Assembly (NCBI RefSeq): GCF_030410395.1
Contig: NZ_JAUHHF010000001.1
Coordinates: forward strand, 124,001 to 188,000
Direction: 5' to 3'
From: Zwartia panacis
Lineage (GTDB): Bacteria; Pseudomonadota; Gammaproteobacteria; Burkholderiales; Burkholderiaceae_B
DNA: 64,000 bases
In this document: one piece after another, positions 28,444 to 36,541 of the stretch
How the letters are laid out: every line of letters begins with the position of its first letter
How positions within the stretch are numbered: position 1 is the stretch's first letter
Position numbers and translations under genes: made by a program
The notes under the pieces: generated by a model
What the model saw: only the letters and a program-made list of their open reading frames with translations
What the model was told of the DNA's origin: nothing
Database searches by the model: none

Positions 28444-28947
28444 ATGACAAATCAAAACAGATCAAGCTACCGCAAGGGCGTTGACCTTACCCTTAAACAA
28501 CGTGCCTTCGTGACCATTTTGGTTAGGCAAGGCTGCAATCCGACGCAGGCGGCGCGCCAAGCGGGTTACGTTGAGCCTAAGGTTGCCTCGTACGACTTAC
28601 TACGCACCCCTCATGTCCAAGAGGCGGTTCGGCAAGAAAGGGCGAGGTATGTATCAGGAGACCTTGCTAACGTCGCCACCGGAACGCTAAGAGCGATTAT
28701 GATCGACGAGAATGCGCCGGCGTCTGCTCGCGTTGCAGCGGCACGAACTGCTCTGGAACTTGCTGGGGAGCTTGGATCGAGTAAACGTGACGTAGATAAC
28801 GATCGCCCATTGAACGAAATGACTGCCGATCAGCTGGCGCAACTCATTGATAAATGGCAGGGTGAGCGGTCAGAGCTGGCAAATACCGTCGACGCTGATG
28901 ATGTGACTATGCCTTGTGCAGCTGACTCTTCGCAACTCCTTCAATAG
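28444..28947 (+). CDS. Phage terminase small subunit
   Basis: The 167-residue product resembles small terminase proteins, which recognise phage DNA for packaging: an N-terminal helix-turn-helix (TLKQRAFVTILVRQGCNPTQAARQAGY, residues about 16-42), SYDLLRTPHVQEAVRQER, and a conserved helical block ARVAAARTALELAGELG (about 98-114). The tail is acidic. No large terminase, portal or capsid gene is near, so it is an orphan of a decayed prophage or a cargo of a satellite-like element. Its short downstream partner is at 28984. Confidence 0.75.
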   Translation: MTNQNRSSYRKGVDLTLKQRAFVTILVRQGCNPTQAARQAGYVEPKVASYDLLRTPHVQEAVRQERARYVSGDLANVATGTLRAIMIDENAPASARVAAARTALELAGELGSSKRDVDNDRPLNEMTADQLAQLIDKWQGERSELANTVDADDVTMPCAADSSQLLQ

Positions 28948-28983
28948 TCTGGTTAACAACACCGGACAAGGCAGGGTTTTGTT

Positions 28984-29160
28984 ATGGGCGAGCCAATATG
29001 GCCTGACGATGCGACACCTGAGCAAATAGCTCGCATCACCCGCAAGGTGGACGGATTCTTAAAGATGAGACCACCTCGCAAGGCGACCCCTGCTAAGGTT
29101 GAGCCAGGTGTACTGGTGCAACCCACTACCAATGCTAAACAGTCAAAGCCCAAGGGTTAA
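28984..29160 (+). CDS. Small hypothetical protein downstream of the terminase gene
   Basis: A 58-residue open frame that begins MGEPIWPDDATPEQIARIT and ends in a Lys/Pro/Thr-rich tail. It lies 36 bases after the terminase gene in the same direction, with an AAGG-type site in the leader. It is Pro- and Lys-rich, with no membrane segment or known motif. Probably part of the same phage-derived unit. Moderate confidence that it is real because the N-terminal 35 residues read like a folded helix. Confidence 0.45.
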   Translation: MGEPIWPDDATPEQIARITRKVDGFLKMRPPRKATPAKVEPGVLVQPTTNAKQSKPKG

Positions 29161-29848
29161 GATCCGAAGTCTGTCTATCCTTGCCTCTGAAACAAAATTT
29201 TTACTGTGGTTTAGTGTCAATTACGCCTTCGTCAAATTGTCAAGAAAATTAAGTACGTACAGGTGTTTTTTTATTTTACATACCCCAAAAGCATATCCAA
29301 AAATATCGACTTAATTTCAAAGCGGTATTGCTTTTAGAACCAGTCTCTTTTGCTTTTTGTTTGCGAAGATGTTGCGTTTAGTCTCAGCAGTTTGGGCTAT
29401 TTGTACCTCCCCTTGTTGATTTTATCCAAACGACAACCCATAGTACCAACCTCCAAAAATCGGTTTGGGTCCCATCTTGCTACCTTTACACTACGTTCAG
29501 CTCAAAAAAAATTTGATTGTGAAAATTTGTGTAGCAATCCAACTTAAATAGCAAAGTGTTGGGCCTGAGGAAATTCTAGTTAGGATGATACGGTTCAATC
29601 ATTCGGACATCTCTCTCAGCAATGTGAGTGTGATAAGAGCTTTGTATTTTTAAGACGCATTACGCACGTGTCTCTTTCAGATCACTCATGACAAAAAAAT
29701 CGATTGAAAAAAGGCAGCATTATGTGTGAATATTGATTGAAAATATTGATGCATAAACGTCAAATTAAACGATTTTGAATCGCTGCATTTTTAGAAAATT
29801 TATCGATCAAACCATTTCCACAAGCCGTACCACCCACGAAAAAAATGA
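29161..29848. other. AT-rich intergenic region, right side of the phage remnant
   Basis: About 690 bases with base composition clearly lower in GC than the core genes. Short open frames at 29099-29314 and 29350-29547 lack ribosome sites and look random. A GTACGTAC palindrome is near 29250. No terminator or transposon ends are recognised. The composition shift starts here and continues through the secretion locus. Confidence 0.4.
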
Positions 29849-29865
29849 CTTAAGTCTCCGTTAAG
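29849..29865 (+). promoter_or_regulatory. QseB/PmrA-like direct-repeat box upstream of the regulator operon
   Basis: CTTAAG (29849-29854), five bases, then GTTAAG (29860-29865) follow the pattern YTTAAK-N5-YTTAAK known for PmrA/QseB-class regulators. It sits 34 bases before the cytochrome b561 gene. A TTAGAATATAAA stretch at about 29874-29886 could supply the -10. The response regulator encoded two genes downstream belongs to this class, so autoregulation is likely. Confidence 0.55.
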
Positions 29866-29898
29866 TTTTGAATATTAGAATATAAAAATATCTTAATA

Positions 29899-30489
29899 AT
29901 GTTGATGGAAACAAACTTGAACACATCTTCTGCCGCTTTAATTAAAAAAAGAAATCGTTTTTCAAGTATCAGCATCGGGCTACATTGGTTAATGCTCCTC
30001 CTTCTTGTTGCTGTGTATGCGACGATTGAACTCAAGGGTTTTTTTCCTAAGGGCGGAGATGTGCGGCAAGCCCTAAAACCCTTGCACTCAGGATTAGGTA
30101 TTACGATCTTGATGCTTGTAATAATACGTATTACTTACAACGCCTTTCAAGAGTCGCCAGCGATTATGCCCAAGCCGCCGCAATGGCAGCTCTTTTCTAG
30201 CAGAATGATGCACTACGTACTTTATTTGTTCTTGGTTGTCGTTCCTGTTGTTGGTTGGCTTATGTTGAGCGCTAAAGGAAAACCAATTGCGTTTTTTGGG
30301 TTTGAGCTACCTGCGTTGATTGGACCGGATCGCGCTTTTGGAAAGCGACTTGAAAATCTTCACGAAACACTTGCTCAAGCTGGTTATTTTTTAATTGGTG
30401 CACACGCAATCGCTGCATTAGTTCACCATTACGTATTGCATGACAATACTCTTATTCGCATGCTGCCTAAATTTAACAATGGTAAATAA
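29899..30489 (+). CDS. Cytochrome b561-family membrane protein
   Basis: Di-haem, four-helix inner-membrane electron-transfer protein of 196 residues. Likely haem ligands are His29 (GLHWLML), His63 (PLHSGLG), His155 (LHETLAQ) and His169 (IGAHAIAAL), placed on four hydrophobic helices as in bacterial CybB. It may pass electrons from quinol or serve as a redox sensor. Two starts are possible (29899, or 29905 two codons later). The response regulator starts two bases after its stop, so this gene leads a three-gene operon with the two-component system. Confidence 0.85.
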   Translation: MLMETNLNTSSAALIKKRNRFSSISIGLHWLMLLLLVAVYATIELKGFFPKGGDVRQALKPLHSGLGITILMLVIIRITYNAFQESPAIMPKPPQWQLFSSRMMHYVLYLFLVVVPVVGWLMLSAKGKPIAFFGFELPALIGPDRAFGKRLENLHETLAQAGYFLIGAHAIAALVHHYVLHDNTLIRMLPKFNNGK

Positions 30490-30491
30490 TC

Positions 30492-31151
30492 ATGCGCGTT
30501 CTGATTGCAGAAGATGATCGCTCTTTAGGCAGTGGTATCGAGGCAGCACTAAAGATGTCAGGCTACGCTGTCGACTGGGTACTGGACGGAAAAGACGCCT
30601 TGCTTGCTCTAGACTCGGGTGAATATGCAGCATGCGTGTTGGACTTGAATTTGCCTCGCATGGATGGCATCAAGGTACTTCAGTCCTTGCGGCGTCAAGG
30701 AAACAATGTACCTGTCCTGATATTGACGGCTCGAGATACGAGAGAAAGCAAAATTGAAGGTCTCGATGCTGGAGCAGATGATTATTTAACCAAGCCGTTT
30801 GATTTGCCAGAGTTGCAGGCTCGTATACGGGCGCTCTTGCGCCGAGCTGCGGGATCTGGTTCAGTTCAGTTAACTTATAAAAATATTTCTTTAGACCCAG
30901 TTGCACGCAGAGTAACTGTAGATGGCAATAATGTTACCTTGTCAGCAAAAGAGTACGCCCTGCTTCATGATCTAATTAGCCATCAAAATCACATACGCTC
31001 TCGCGCTGATTTAGAGCAAAGTCTTTATGGTTGGGGTGATGAAGTAGAGAGTAATGCTGTAGAGGTACACATACATCACCTTCGAAAAAAACTTGGTGTT
31101 GATATGATCACAACTGTTCGTGGAATGGGTTACGTGATGGGTGATCTGTGA
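30492..31151 (+). CDS. OmpR/QseB-family response regulator
   Basis: The 219-residue protein has a receiver domain with acidic pocket EDD (7-9), phosphoacceptor Asp51 (CVLDLNLPRMDG), Thr in LILTARD and Lys in LTKPFDLPEL, then a winged-helix DNA-binding domain (about 125-219) with the motif SNAVEVHIHHLRKKLG. It is closest in style to QseB/PmrA/TctD regulators. The last four bases overlap the kinase start. It is the natural candidate to bind the two CTTAAG-N5 boxes at 29849 and 32762. Confidence 0.92.
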   Translation: MRVLIAEDDRSLGSGIEAALKMSGYAVDWVLDGKDALLALDSGEYAACVLDLNLPRMDGIKVLQSLRRQGNNVPVLILTARDTRESKIEGLDAGADDYLTKPFDLPELQARIRALLRRAAGSGSVQLTYKNISLDPVARRVTVDGNNVTLSAKEYALLHDLISHQNHIRSRADLEQSLYGWGDEVESNAVEVHIHHLRKKLGVDMITTVRGMGYVMGDL

Positions 31152-32554
31152 GCTGGCGCGAGGCACTTTCAAGTGGCTCTCTTCGGCGAAGACTGCTAAC
31201 CTCAATATTTGTTCCGTTATTGATCGTATGGTTAGCGCTAGTTCTGATTGCATATGACAAAGGTAAGCATGAAGCTGAGGAGCTACTCGATGGTCAGCTT
31301 TCATTATCCGCTCGACTCCTTGAGGCTCAGATTTTTCACGAGGAAACTAATCACACTTTCGGTCAGTTAGCAGAAGATGGCACAGATCAAAAAAAGACTG
31401 CATTAATTGAAAAACTGGATATTGAGGATAGGCTGCCCTACGAGCAAGAATTAGCTTTCAAAATTAGCAAGGAATCAGGTCCTGTTATTTTGATGTCCGC
31501 CAACGCCTTATCTATGGATCACTTCGCTGAGCCTGGGTTTCATTTACAAGAAATTGATGGGACAATTTGGCGAATTTACGTAAAAAAGAGCCTCGATAAA
31601 CGGTTTCATCTGCAAGTAGCTCATCCGCTTTCGAGCCGCGAATTAATTGGTTTGGATGTGGCGGAACGTATTGCTATTCCATTGTTCTTCGCATTTCCGA
31701 TTTTGATGCTCATCATGTACGTTTCGGTCACACGTTCGATTCGCCCTCTAGATCGTGTTGCAGAGAGTTTGTCGACAAGGTCAGTTGATAATCTCTCACC
31801 CGTCTCAGACTATAAAATTCCTTTAGAGCTGCGTTCAATCATCCATGCGTTTAATCGCTTACTTTTGCGCGTAAGTGAAAGTATCAAAAATGAACGTAGA
31901 TTTACTTCAAATGCTGCGCATGAGCTCAGGACTCCTCTGGCCGGTACAAAGCTGCACGCTCAATTAGCATGTGCTACTTCTGACCCAGTTCAGAAAGAGC
32001 AATTCATGTCTCAGGTTTTGGAGGGTTTGGATAGATCCCAGCGACTGATTGAGCAGATGCTCAAATTGGCACGTTTAGACCCTGAAAATCTTGGCCAATT
32101 AAAACTCGACAATATCGATATAAAAACTTTACTTTTAGAGGTGCAAGATACTGAGGCAGAAACTCTAAAAAGAAAAAATCAGAATCTGGTGCTTGACGTA
32201 TCATCGTCGCTGAGCACTATCAGAGCTGATGAAGAGTTGTTAAATGTCGCACTTACTAATTTGGTGGGCAATGCTGCTCGGTACAGCCCAATGGGGACTA
32301 CAATTTTCGCTGGCAGCTGGGCAAAAGACGAACAGTACGGTTTGTATGTTCAAGATTATGGTCCAGGTATTAACCCTGAAGATTTACCTACGATTACCCA
32401 GCGTTTTCGGCGTGGAACCGATGTGCGAGAGGAGGGTACTGGTCTAGGACTGGCAATTGTTGAGCGTATTGCATCGCTACACCATGCAGAGTTGATATTG
32501 CGAAACATCCCCACGGGTGGGCTTAGGGCTGAGATTGTTTGGAAACTCGATTAA
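31148..32554 (+). CDS. QseC-like sensor histidine kinase
   Basis: Inner-membrane kinase of 468 residues. Membrane segments lie at about 18-36 and 174-195, enclosing a periplasmic sensor of about 135 residues. A HAMP-like linker leads to the H-box NAAHELRTPLAG (phosphorylated His258), then the N-box (LTNLVGNAARYSP), G1 (DYGPGI) and G2 (GTGLGLAIV) ATP-binding motifs. It starts with GTG overlapping the regulator stop. The sensed signal is unknown. The adjacent b561 protein hints at a redox or quinone-linked input, but this is inference. Confidence 0.92.
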   Translation: MSWREALSSGSLRRRLLTSIFVPLLIVWLALVLIAYDKGKHEAEELLDGQLSLSARLLEAQIFHEETNHTFGQLAEDGTDQKKTALIEKLDIEDRLPYEQELAFKISKESGPVILMSANALSMDHFAEPGFHLQEIDGTIWRIYVKKSLDKRFHLQVAHPLSSRELIGLDVAERIAIPLFFAFPILMLIMYVSVTRSIRPLDRVAESLSTRSVDNLSPVSDYKIPLELRSIIHAFNRLLLRVSESIKNERRFTSNAAHELRTPLAGTKLHAQLACATSDPVQKEQFMSQVLEGLDRSQRLIEQMLKLARLDPENLGQLKLDNIDIKTLLLEVQDTEAETLKRKNQNLVLDVSSSLSTIRADEELLNVALTNLVGNAARYSPMGTTIFAGSWAKDEQYGLYVQDYGPGINPEDLPTITQRFRRGTDVREEGTGLGLAIVERIASLHHAELILRNIPTGGLRAEIVWKLD

Positions 32555-32872
32555 ATTTTTTTATTCTAATAATTACTGCGCTTGTTTTCGTAAGATTCAT
32601 TTAGTGAAAATTGATTGCATCATTGATAATGCGGTCATACATCCCAGTTACACGTTACAACACACTCGCGTCATATTCTTGATGCGTGTATTTATTTTTA
32701 CTTTTTTTTAAAAATACCCTTTATTTCCATATGGTTAGGATTTATGGATAGTTTTTAATCTCTTAAGTTTCTCCTAAGAATGGAACATTAAAGTTCCAAC
32801 TACAGAATGCCTGATCGGCAACTGTTAATTCCCTTAGGAATTATGAACAGATACTGACTTAAGAGGTGCTTT
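32555..32872. other. Intergenic region with control elements before the secretion operon
   Basis: About 320 AT-rich bases with no gene. It contains a regulator box at 32762-32778, a 6-bp palindrome at 32781-32798 and a possible -10 (TACAGAAT, from about 32801). No T-run terminator is apparent after the kinase gene, so some read-through into the secretion operon is possible. Confidence 0.5.
32762..32778 (+). promoter_or_regulatory. Second QseB/PmrA-like box, upstream of the DUF4214/secretion operon
   Basis: CTTAAG (32762-32767), five bases, then CCTAAG (32773-32778), with the same 11-base period as the box at 29849. It lies 95 bases upstream of the DUF4214 start, so the leader would be about 60 bases. 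The second half-site has one mismatch. A shared operator links this operon to the two-component system. Confidence 0.5.
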
Positions 32873-33442
32873 ATGAGCCGTTACGAGAATGAACGAGATG
32901 ACGACCGCTACGAGCGCGATGATGATCGCTATGAGCGTTATGAGCGCGATGATGATCGCTATGAGCGTTACGAGCGTGATGATGATCGTTACGGTGATAG
33001 TGATGACAGGCGTTATGCTTCAACGCCAAATACGCCAGCTAGTACTGCTCGCTATGCTGAAATCGATGACGATTATGATGGTCAAGCCTTTCGTTTATAC
33101 ATGGCTGCGCTAGATCGCACTCCGGATCCAACTGGTCTCGCAAACTGGACTAATTTGTTGCGTAGTGGTGCTGATCTAGACGATGTGGCTAGAGGTTTTG
33201 TAACCAGTACAGAATTTCAATCCCGATATGGTGATTTGGATGACAGCGAGTATGTCACTCAACTGTACCTCAATGTGCTTAATCGCTCCCCTGATGCGTC
33301 GGGCCAAGCAAATTGGATTGCTCAGTTAGAGTCTGGTGCAACACGCGAGTCGGTATTAATTGGATTTTCAGAATCTACAGAAAATCGCTTGCAAGCAGAG
33401 GCACTTGTAAATGGTGTCGATTATCAAGCTTGGGTAGGATAA
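32873..33442 (+). CDS. DUF4214-domain protein with charged tandem repeats; predicted type I secretion cargo
   Basis: The 189-residue product has no signal peptide. Residues 1-48 are a highly charged low-complexity stretch built from ERDDDRY units, four copies with ERY spacers. Residues about 70-185 form DUF4214-type helical repeats with RLYMAALDRTPDPTGLANW and QLYLNVLNRSPDASGQANW, a domain common in large secreted adhesins and glycan-related proteins. It lacks glycine-rich RTX nonapeptides. One base separates it from the TolC-like gene, so the operon couples it to a complete type I exporter. That it is the cargo is inference from this linkage. Confidence 0.78.
   Translation: MSRYENERDDDRYERDDDRYERYERDDDRYERYERDDDRYGDSDDRRYASTPNTPASTARYAEIDDDYDGQAFRLYMAALDRTPDPTGLANWTNLLRSGADLDDVARGFVTSTEFQSRYGDLDDSEYVTQLYLNVLNRSPDASGQANWIAQLESGATRESVLIGFSESTENRLQAEALVNGVDYQAWVG
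32891..32992 (+). repeat. Tandem repeat encoding ERDDDRY units
   Basis: The core is a 30-base direct repeat (units 32912-32941 and 32942-32971 differ at one base), flanked by partial copies at 32891-32911 and 32972-32992. The near identity of the two full units implies recent duplication, and copy number could vary between strains without changing the frame. Confidence 0.85.
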
Positions 33443-33443
33443 G

Positions 33444-34778
33444 GTGTTTAGCGTTGTTTTGCTAAGAAAATGCGTTCCCATAGCTCTTGCTCTGATGCAC
33501 TATGGGAACGTTACATTCGCGCAAAGCCTACAAGAAAGTGTGAATATAGCTCTAAGCCAGTATCCATCAATACTTGCTGCACAATCACGAACACAAGCCG
33601 CTGATTTCGACATCATTAGGGCTCAAGGTGCGCATTACCCACAAGTAGCGTGGTCAGGTACGCAAAGTTCTTATAACACTGGAAATATTCCTAGTAATTG
33701 GATTCAATCTCCAACAGTCACGATGAATATATGGTCGGGCTGGGCAATTGAGTCGGATGTCGAGAAGTCTAAAGCACTAGCAAACGCAGGCCGTCAACAG
33801 CAGCGAATCACAAGAGATGATGTCGCATTACTTGTAACAGAAGCTTATTTGAATTGGGCGCGTTCATTACAGCTTGTGAAACTAGCCCAAACCAATCTCG
33901 AAGAACATCAACGAATTCGTCGCGACATTACAACCATTGCTGAAATTGACATTGGACGCAAAGTTGATTTAGACCAAGCGCAAGTACGTTTTGAAAGTGC
34001 CAGCCTGTCATTAAAGCAAAGGCAGACTGAATTGGAAGTGGCCAGTCAGCGACTTTCTCGCATGTTGATGGGGAGGATGCCAGTCAAACCGGAAGGTCTA
34101 AACGCAATGGTTGGGCGATTGCCAGGAAGCTCGAATGAGGCATTAGGGTACTTGGTTGATTCGCACCCTGTTATTGCTTTAAAGATTGCTCAGGTTCAGG
34201 TAGCGAAGGCAAGCGTAGGTGCCGCACGTGCTCAACACTCCCCGACAGTCAATTTAACTTATGGGAAGCAAGTCAATCAAGGTTCAGGTCAGGGCGACTA
34301 TGTCGCTCAGCTTAATGTGTCTATTCCTATTTTTACAGGAGGTTCTGCAACTGGAGCGACCGGCACAGCATCAGCAAATTTACAAGCAGCCGAATTTGAT
34401 TTGAGCGATACACGTTTAATTTTGCGTGAGAAACTTCTCTCAGCATGGTCCGAGTATTTTTCCTCAAAAGATCGGGCTGCTCTTGGTACAAAACAGGAGC
34501 GCACTGCGAAAATACTGGTATCAAGTTATGAAAGTCAGTTTCGAATTGGCCGTCGATCATTACTTGATTTGTTAAATGTGCAAAACGATCTTTACAACTA
34601 CCAAAGTAATGCCTTAGCGGCACGTTTTGATGAGCAGATTTTTTATGCGCGAATCATGGCAACAATTGGAAAGCTTGCGAGTTCGTATGCGCCGTCTAAT
34701 GACGTAAGAAGTCAATCCATGCCTTTACCTGGCATGAATCCTCAGGCGACTTGGTTGCTGATCACGGAATCCCGATGA
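33444..34778 (+). CDS. TolC-family outer membrane protein of a type I secretion system
   Basis: Outer-membrane/periplasmic channel component, 444 residues with a GTG start. An N-terminal signal (ending near HYGNVTFAQS, about 27) leads into two OEP repeats of long coiled helices, with LNWARSLQLVKLAQTNL and GRKVDLDQAQVRF typical of the AggC/LapE/TolC group. It starts one base after the DUF4214 stop and overlaps the ABC gene by four bases. Met18 is an alternative start, but it would destroy the signal peptide. Confidence 0.87.
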   Translation: MFSVVLLRKCVPIALALMHYGNVTFAQSLQESVNIALSQYPSILAAQSRTQAADFDIIRAQGAHYPQVAWSGTQSSYNTGNIPSNWIQSPTVTMNIWSGWAIESDVEKSKALANAGRQQQRITRDDVALLVTEAYLNWARSLQLVKLAQTNLEEHQRIRRDITTIAEIDIGRKVDLDQAQVRFESASLSLKQRQTELEVASQRLSRMLMGRMPVKPEGLNAMVGRLPGSSNEALGYLVDSHPVIALKIAQVQVAKASVGAARAQHSPTVNLTYGKQVNQGSGQGDYVAQLNVSIPIFTGGSATGATGTASANLQAAEFDLSDTRLILREKLLSAWSEYFSSKDRAALGTKQERTAKILVSSYESQFRIGRRSLLDLLNVQNDLYNYQSNALAARFDEQIFYARIMATIGKLASSYAPSNDVRSQSMPLPGMNPQATWLLITESR

Positions 34779-36541
34779 AAAAAACCGAAAAGATTTCTGG
34801 ACCAGCATTTGATTGGTTTTGGGGAACGTTGTGGAAATTCAGGCTTTTCTATTTTGAGTCGATGGTGGCATCAGTTGTCGCCAACTTACTGACTTTAGCC
34901 TCAATATTTTTTACGATGAACGTATATGATCGGGTCGTGCCATCACAAGCATTTGTGTCGTTGTGGACGTTGGCAATCGGTACAACAATAGCAATTGTTT
35001 TAGAGTTTTTGATGCGTTGGGTCAAGGCAAGATTAGTAGATCTTGGAGGAAAAAAAGCAGATTTAGCAATTAATGCCACGTTGCTAAGCGAAATCATGGC
35101 AATCAAACTTGAGCACCGACCACAGTCTATCGGTGTTTTTGCAAGCTCAATGCGGGATTTTGAAGCGTTAAGGGATTTTTTCTCATCTGCTTCCTTGGTC
35201 CTGGTCGCAGATATGCCTTTCATAATTTTATTTTTAGTATTGATCGGTTTAATTAGCGGTCCACTCGTACTTATTCCGGCCGTAATAGTTCCATTATTGA
35301 TTATTGTTGGATTGGTTGCCCAGCGTCCATTGATGCGCTCTATGCGCGAAGGTATGAAGCAGGCTGGGGACCGTCAAAGTGTATTAGTTGAGTCTGTGCT
35401 GAATCTCGAGTTACTAAAGGCTCACAATGCTGAAGGCTATTTGCAAAGTCGTTGGGAAATTGCAAATTTAGCTGCAGCAGATTCATATAAAAATACAAGA
35501 GCTATTACAAACTTTATGATGGGCTTAACCGCGACGGCACAGCAGCTTGGAACTGTTTCCATGGTCGTTTTTGGTGTGTATCTTATTTCATCTAATTCTC
35601 TGACCTTGGGTGGGTTGATTGCCTCGGTAATTTTGGCGGGGCGTGCTGTAGCTCCTTTGGGAAGTATCATGTCCCTCGCATCTCGTTACCAGCAAGCTGC
35701 ATCCGCCTTAGAGACACTTGATGGATTAATGCAGCGGCCGAGCGATCATGTTTTAGGTAAACGATACGTCAAACTAAAAAATTTCAAAGGTAGTTTAAAA
35801 GCAGATTCTGTTGAATTCGCATACCCGGGCATCGATCGCGGCGCAGTTATCAAAGGTATTTCAATGGATCTTAATCCAGGTGACCATATCGCGTTACTTG
35901 GAAAGGTCGGCAGCGGGAAAAGTACATTTCTTCGATTGATGTCTGGTCTTTATACTCCCAATGCAGGAAGAATTCATGTCGATGATTTCGATATGAATGA
36001 AATTGAACCGAAGCAATTCCGTTCCAACTTAGGTTATGTCGGTCAGGATCCCCAGTTATTTAGGGGAACATTACGAGAAAATCTAATTTTGTCTGATACA
36101 AAAATTCAAGATCAGGAAATTATTGATGTATTGAAAAAATTAGATTTTTTTGATGTTGTTCAGTCCCATCCGCTGGGTCTTGAGATGCCATTGAGTGAAT
36201 CAGGAGGAGGGCTTTCCGGTGGCCAAAGACAGTTAATTGCCATTGCGCGAATGATGGTGCGTAACCCAGTCTATGTATTTATGGATGAGCCTACGGCCAA
36301 TATGGATCAAGCGACAGAGACACTAGTCATTGAAGTATTGCAGACCTGGTTGCAGGGGCGCACACTACTATTAGCAACTCATCGGCTGCAATTACTCACT
36401 TGGGTAAATCGTATTGCTGTTTTTGAGCATGGAAAATGCTTAGCTGAAGGACCTCGTGATGAAATTATGAAAAGCTTAGCCCGTGGGGCGGAAATTGCTC
36501 GCGCTCGAAGTGCGAAATCGATGCAACAGGTAAGCGAATGA
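34775..36541 (+). CDS. Type I secretion ABC exporter (PrtD/LapB-like)
   Basis: Inner-membrane exporter of 588 residues. The transmembrane domain spans about 25-320, with segments at YFESMVASVVANLLTLASIF and FMMGLTATAQQLGTVSMVVFG. The nucleotide-binding domain carries Walker A GKVGSGKST (376-384), signature LSGGQRQ and Walker B YVFMDEPTANMD. There is no N-terminal C39 peptidase or C39-like domain, unlike LapB/HlyB, so the cargo is presumably not cleaved at a GG leader and is recognised without that appendage. The ATG at 34775 overlaps the TolC stop; an earlier TTG is rejected. Confidence 0.92.
   Translation: MKKTEKISGPAFDWFWGTLWKFRLFYFESMVASVVANLLTLASIFFTMNVYDRVVPSQAFVSLWTLAIGTTIAIVLEFLMRWVKARLVDLGGKKADLAINATLLSEIMAIKLEHRPQSIGVFASSMRDFEALRDFFSSASLVLVADMPFIILFLVLIGLISGPLVLIPAVIVPLLIIVGLVAQRPLMRSMREGMKQAGDRQSVLVESVLNLELLKAHNAEGYLQSRWEIANLAAADSYKNTRAITNFMMGLTATAQQLGTVSMVVFGVYLISSNSLTLGGLIASVILAGRAVAPLGSIMSLASRYQQAASALETLDGLMQRPSDHVLGKRYVKLKNFKGSLKADSVEFAYPGIDRGAVIKGISMDLNPGDHIALLGKVGSGKSTFLRLMSGLYTPNAGRIHVDDFDMNEIEPKQFRSNLGYVGQDPQLFRGTLRENLILSDTKIQDQEIIDVLKKLDFFDVVQSHPLGLEMPLSESGGGLSGGQRQLIAIARMMVRNPVYVFMDEPTANMDQATETLVIEVLQTWLQGRTLLLATHRLQLLTWVNRIAVFEHGKCLAEGPRDEIMKSLARGAEIARARSAKSMQQVSE

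Noticed and set aside
25105-29898. Right-hand attachment site repeating the tRNA-Ser 3' end
   Set aside because: I looked for the T-arm and acceptor sequence downstream and did not find a second copy; the integration idea rests on gene content only.
32820-32836. Third possible regulator box (GTTAATTCCCTTAG)
   Set aside because: The half-sites are spaced with a 9-base period rather than 11, and the match is poor.
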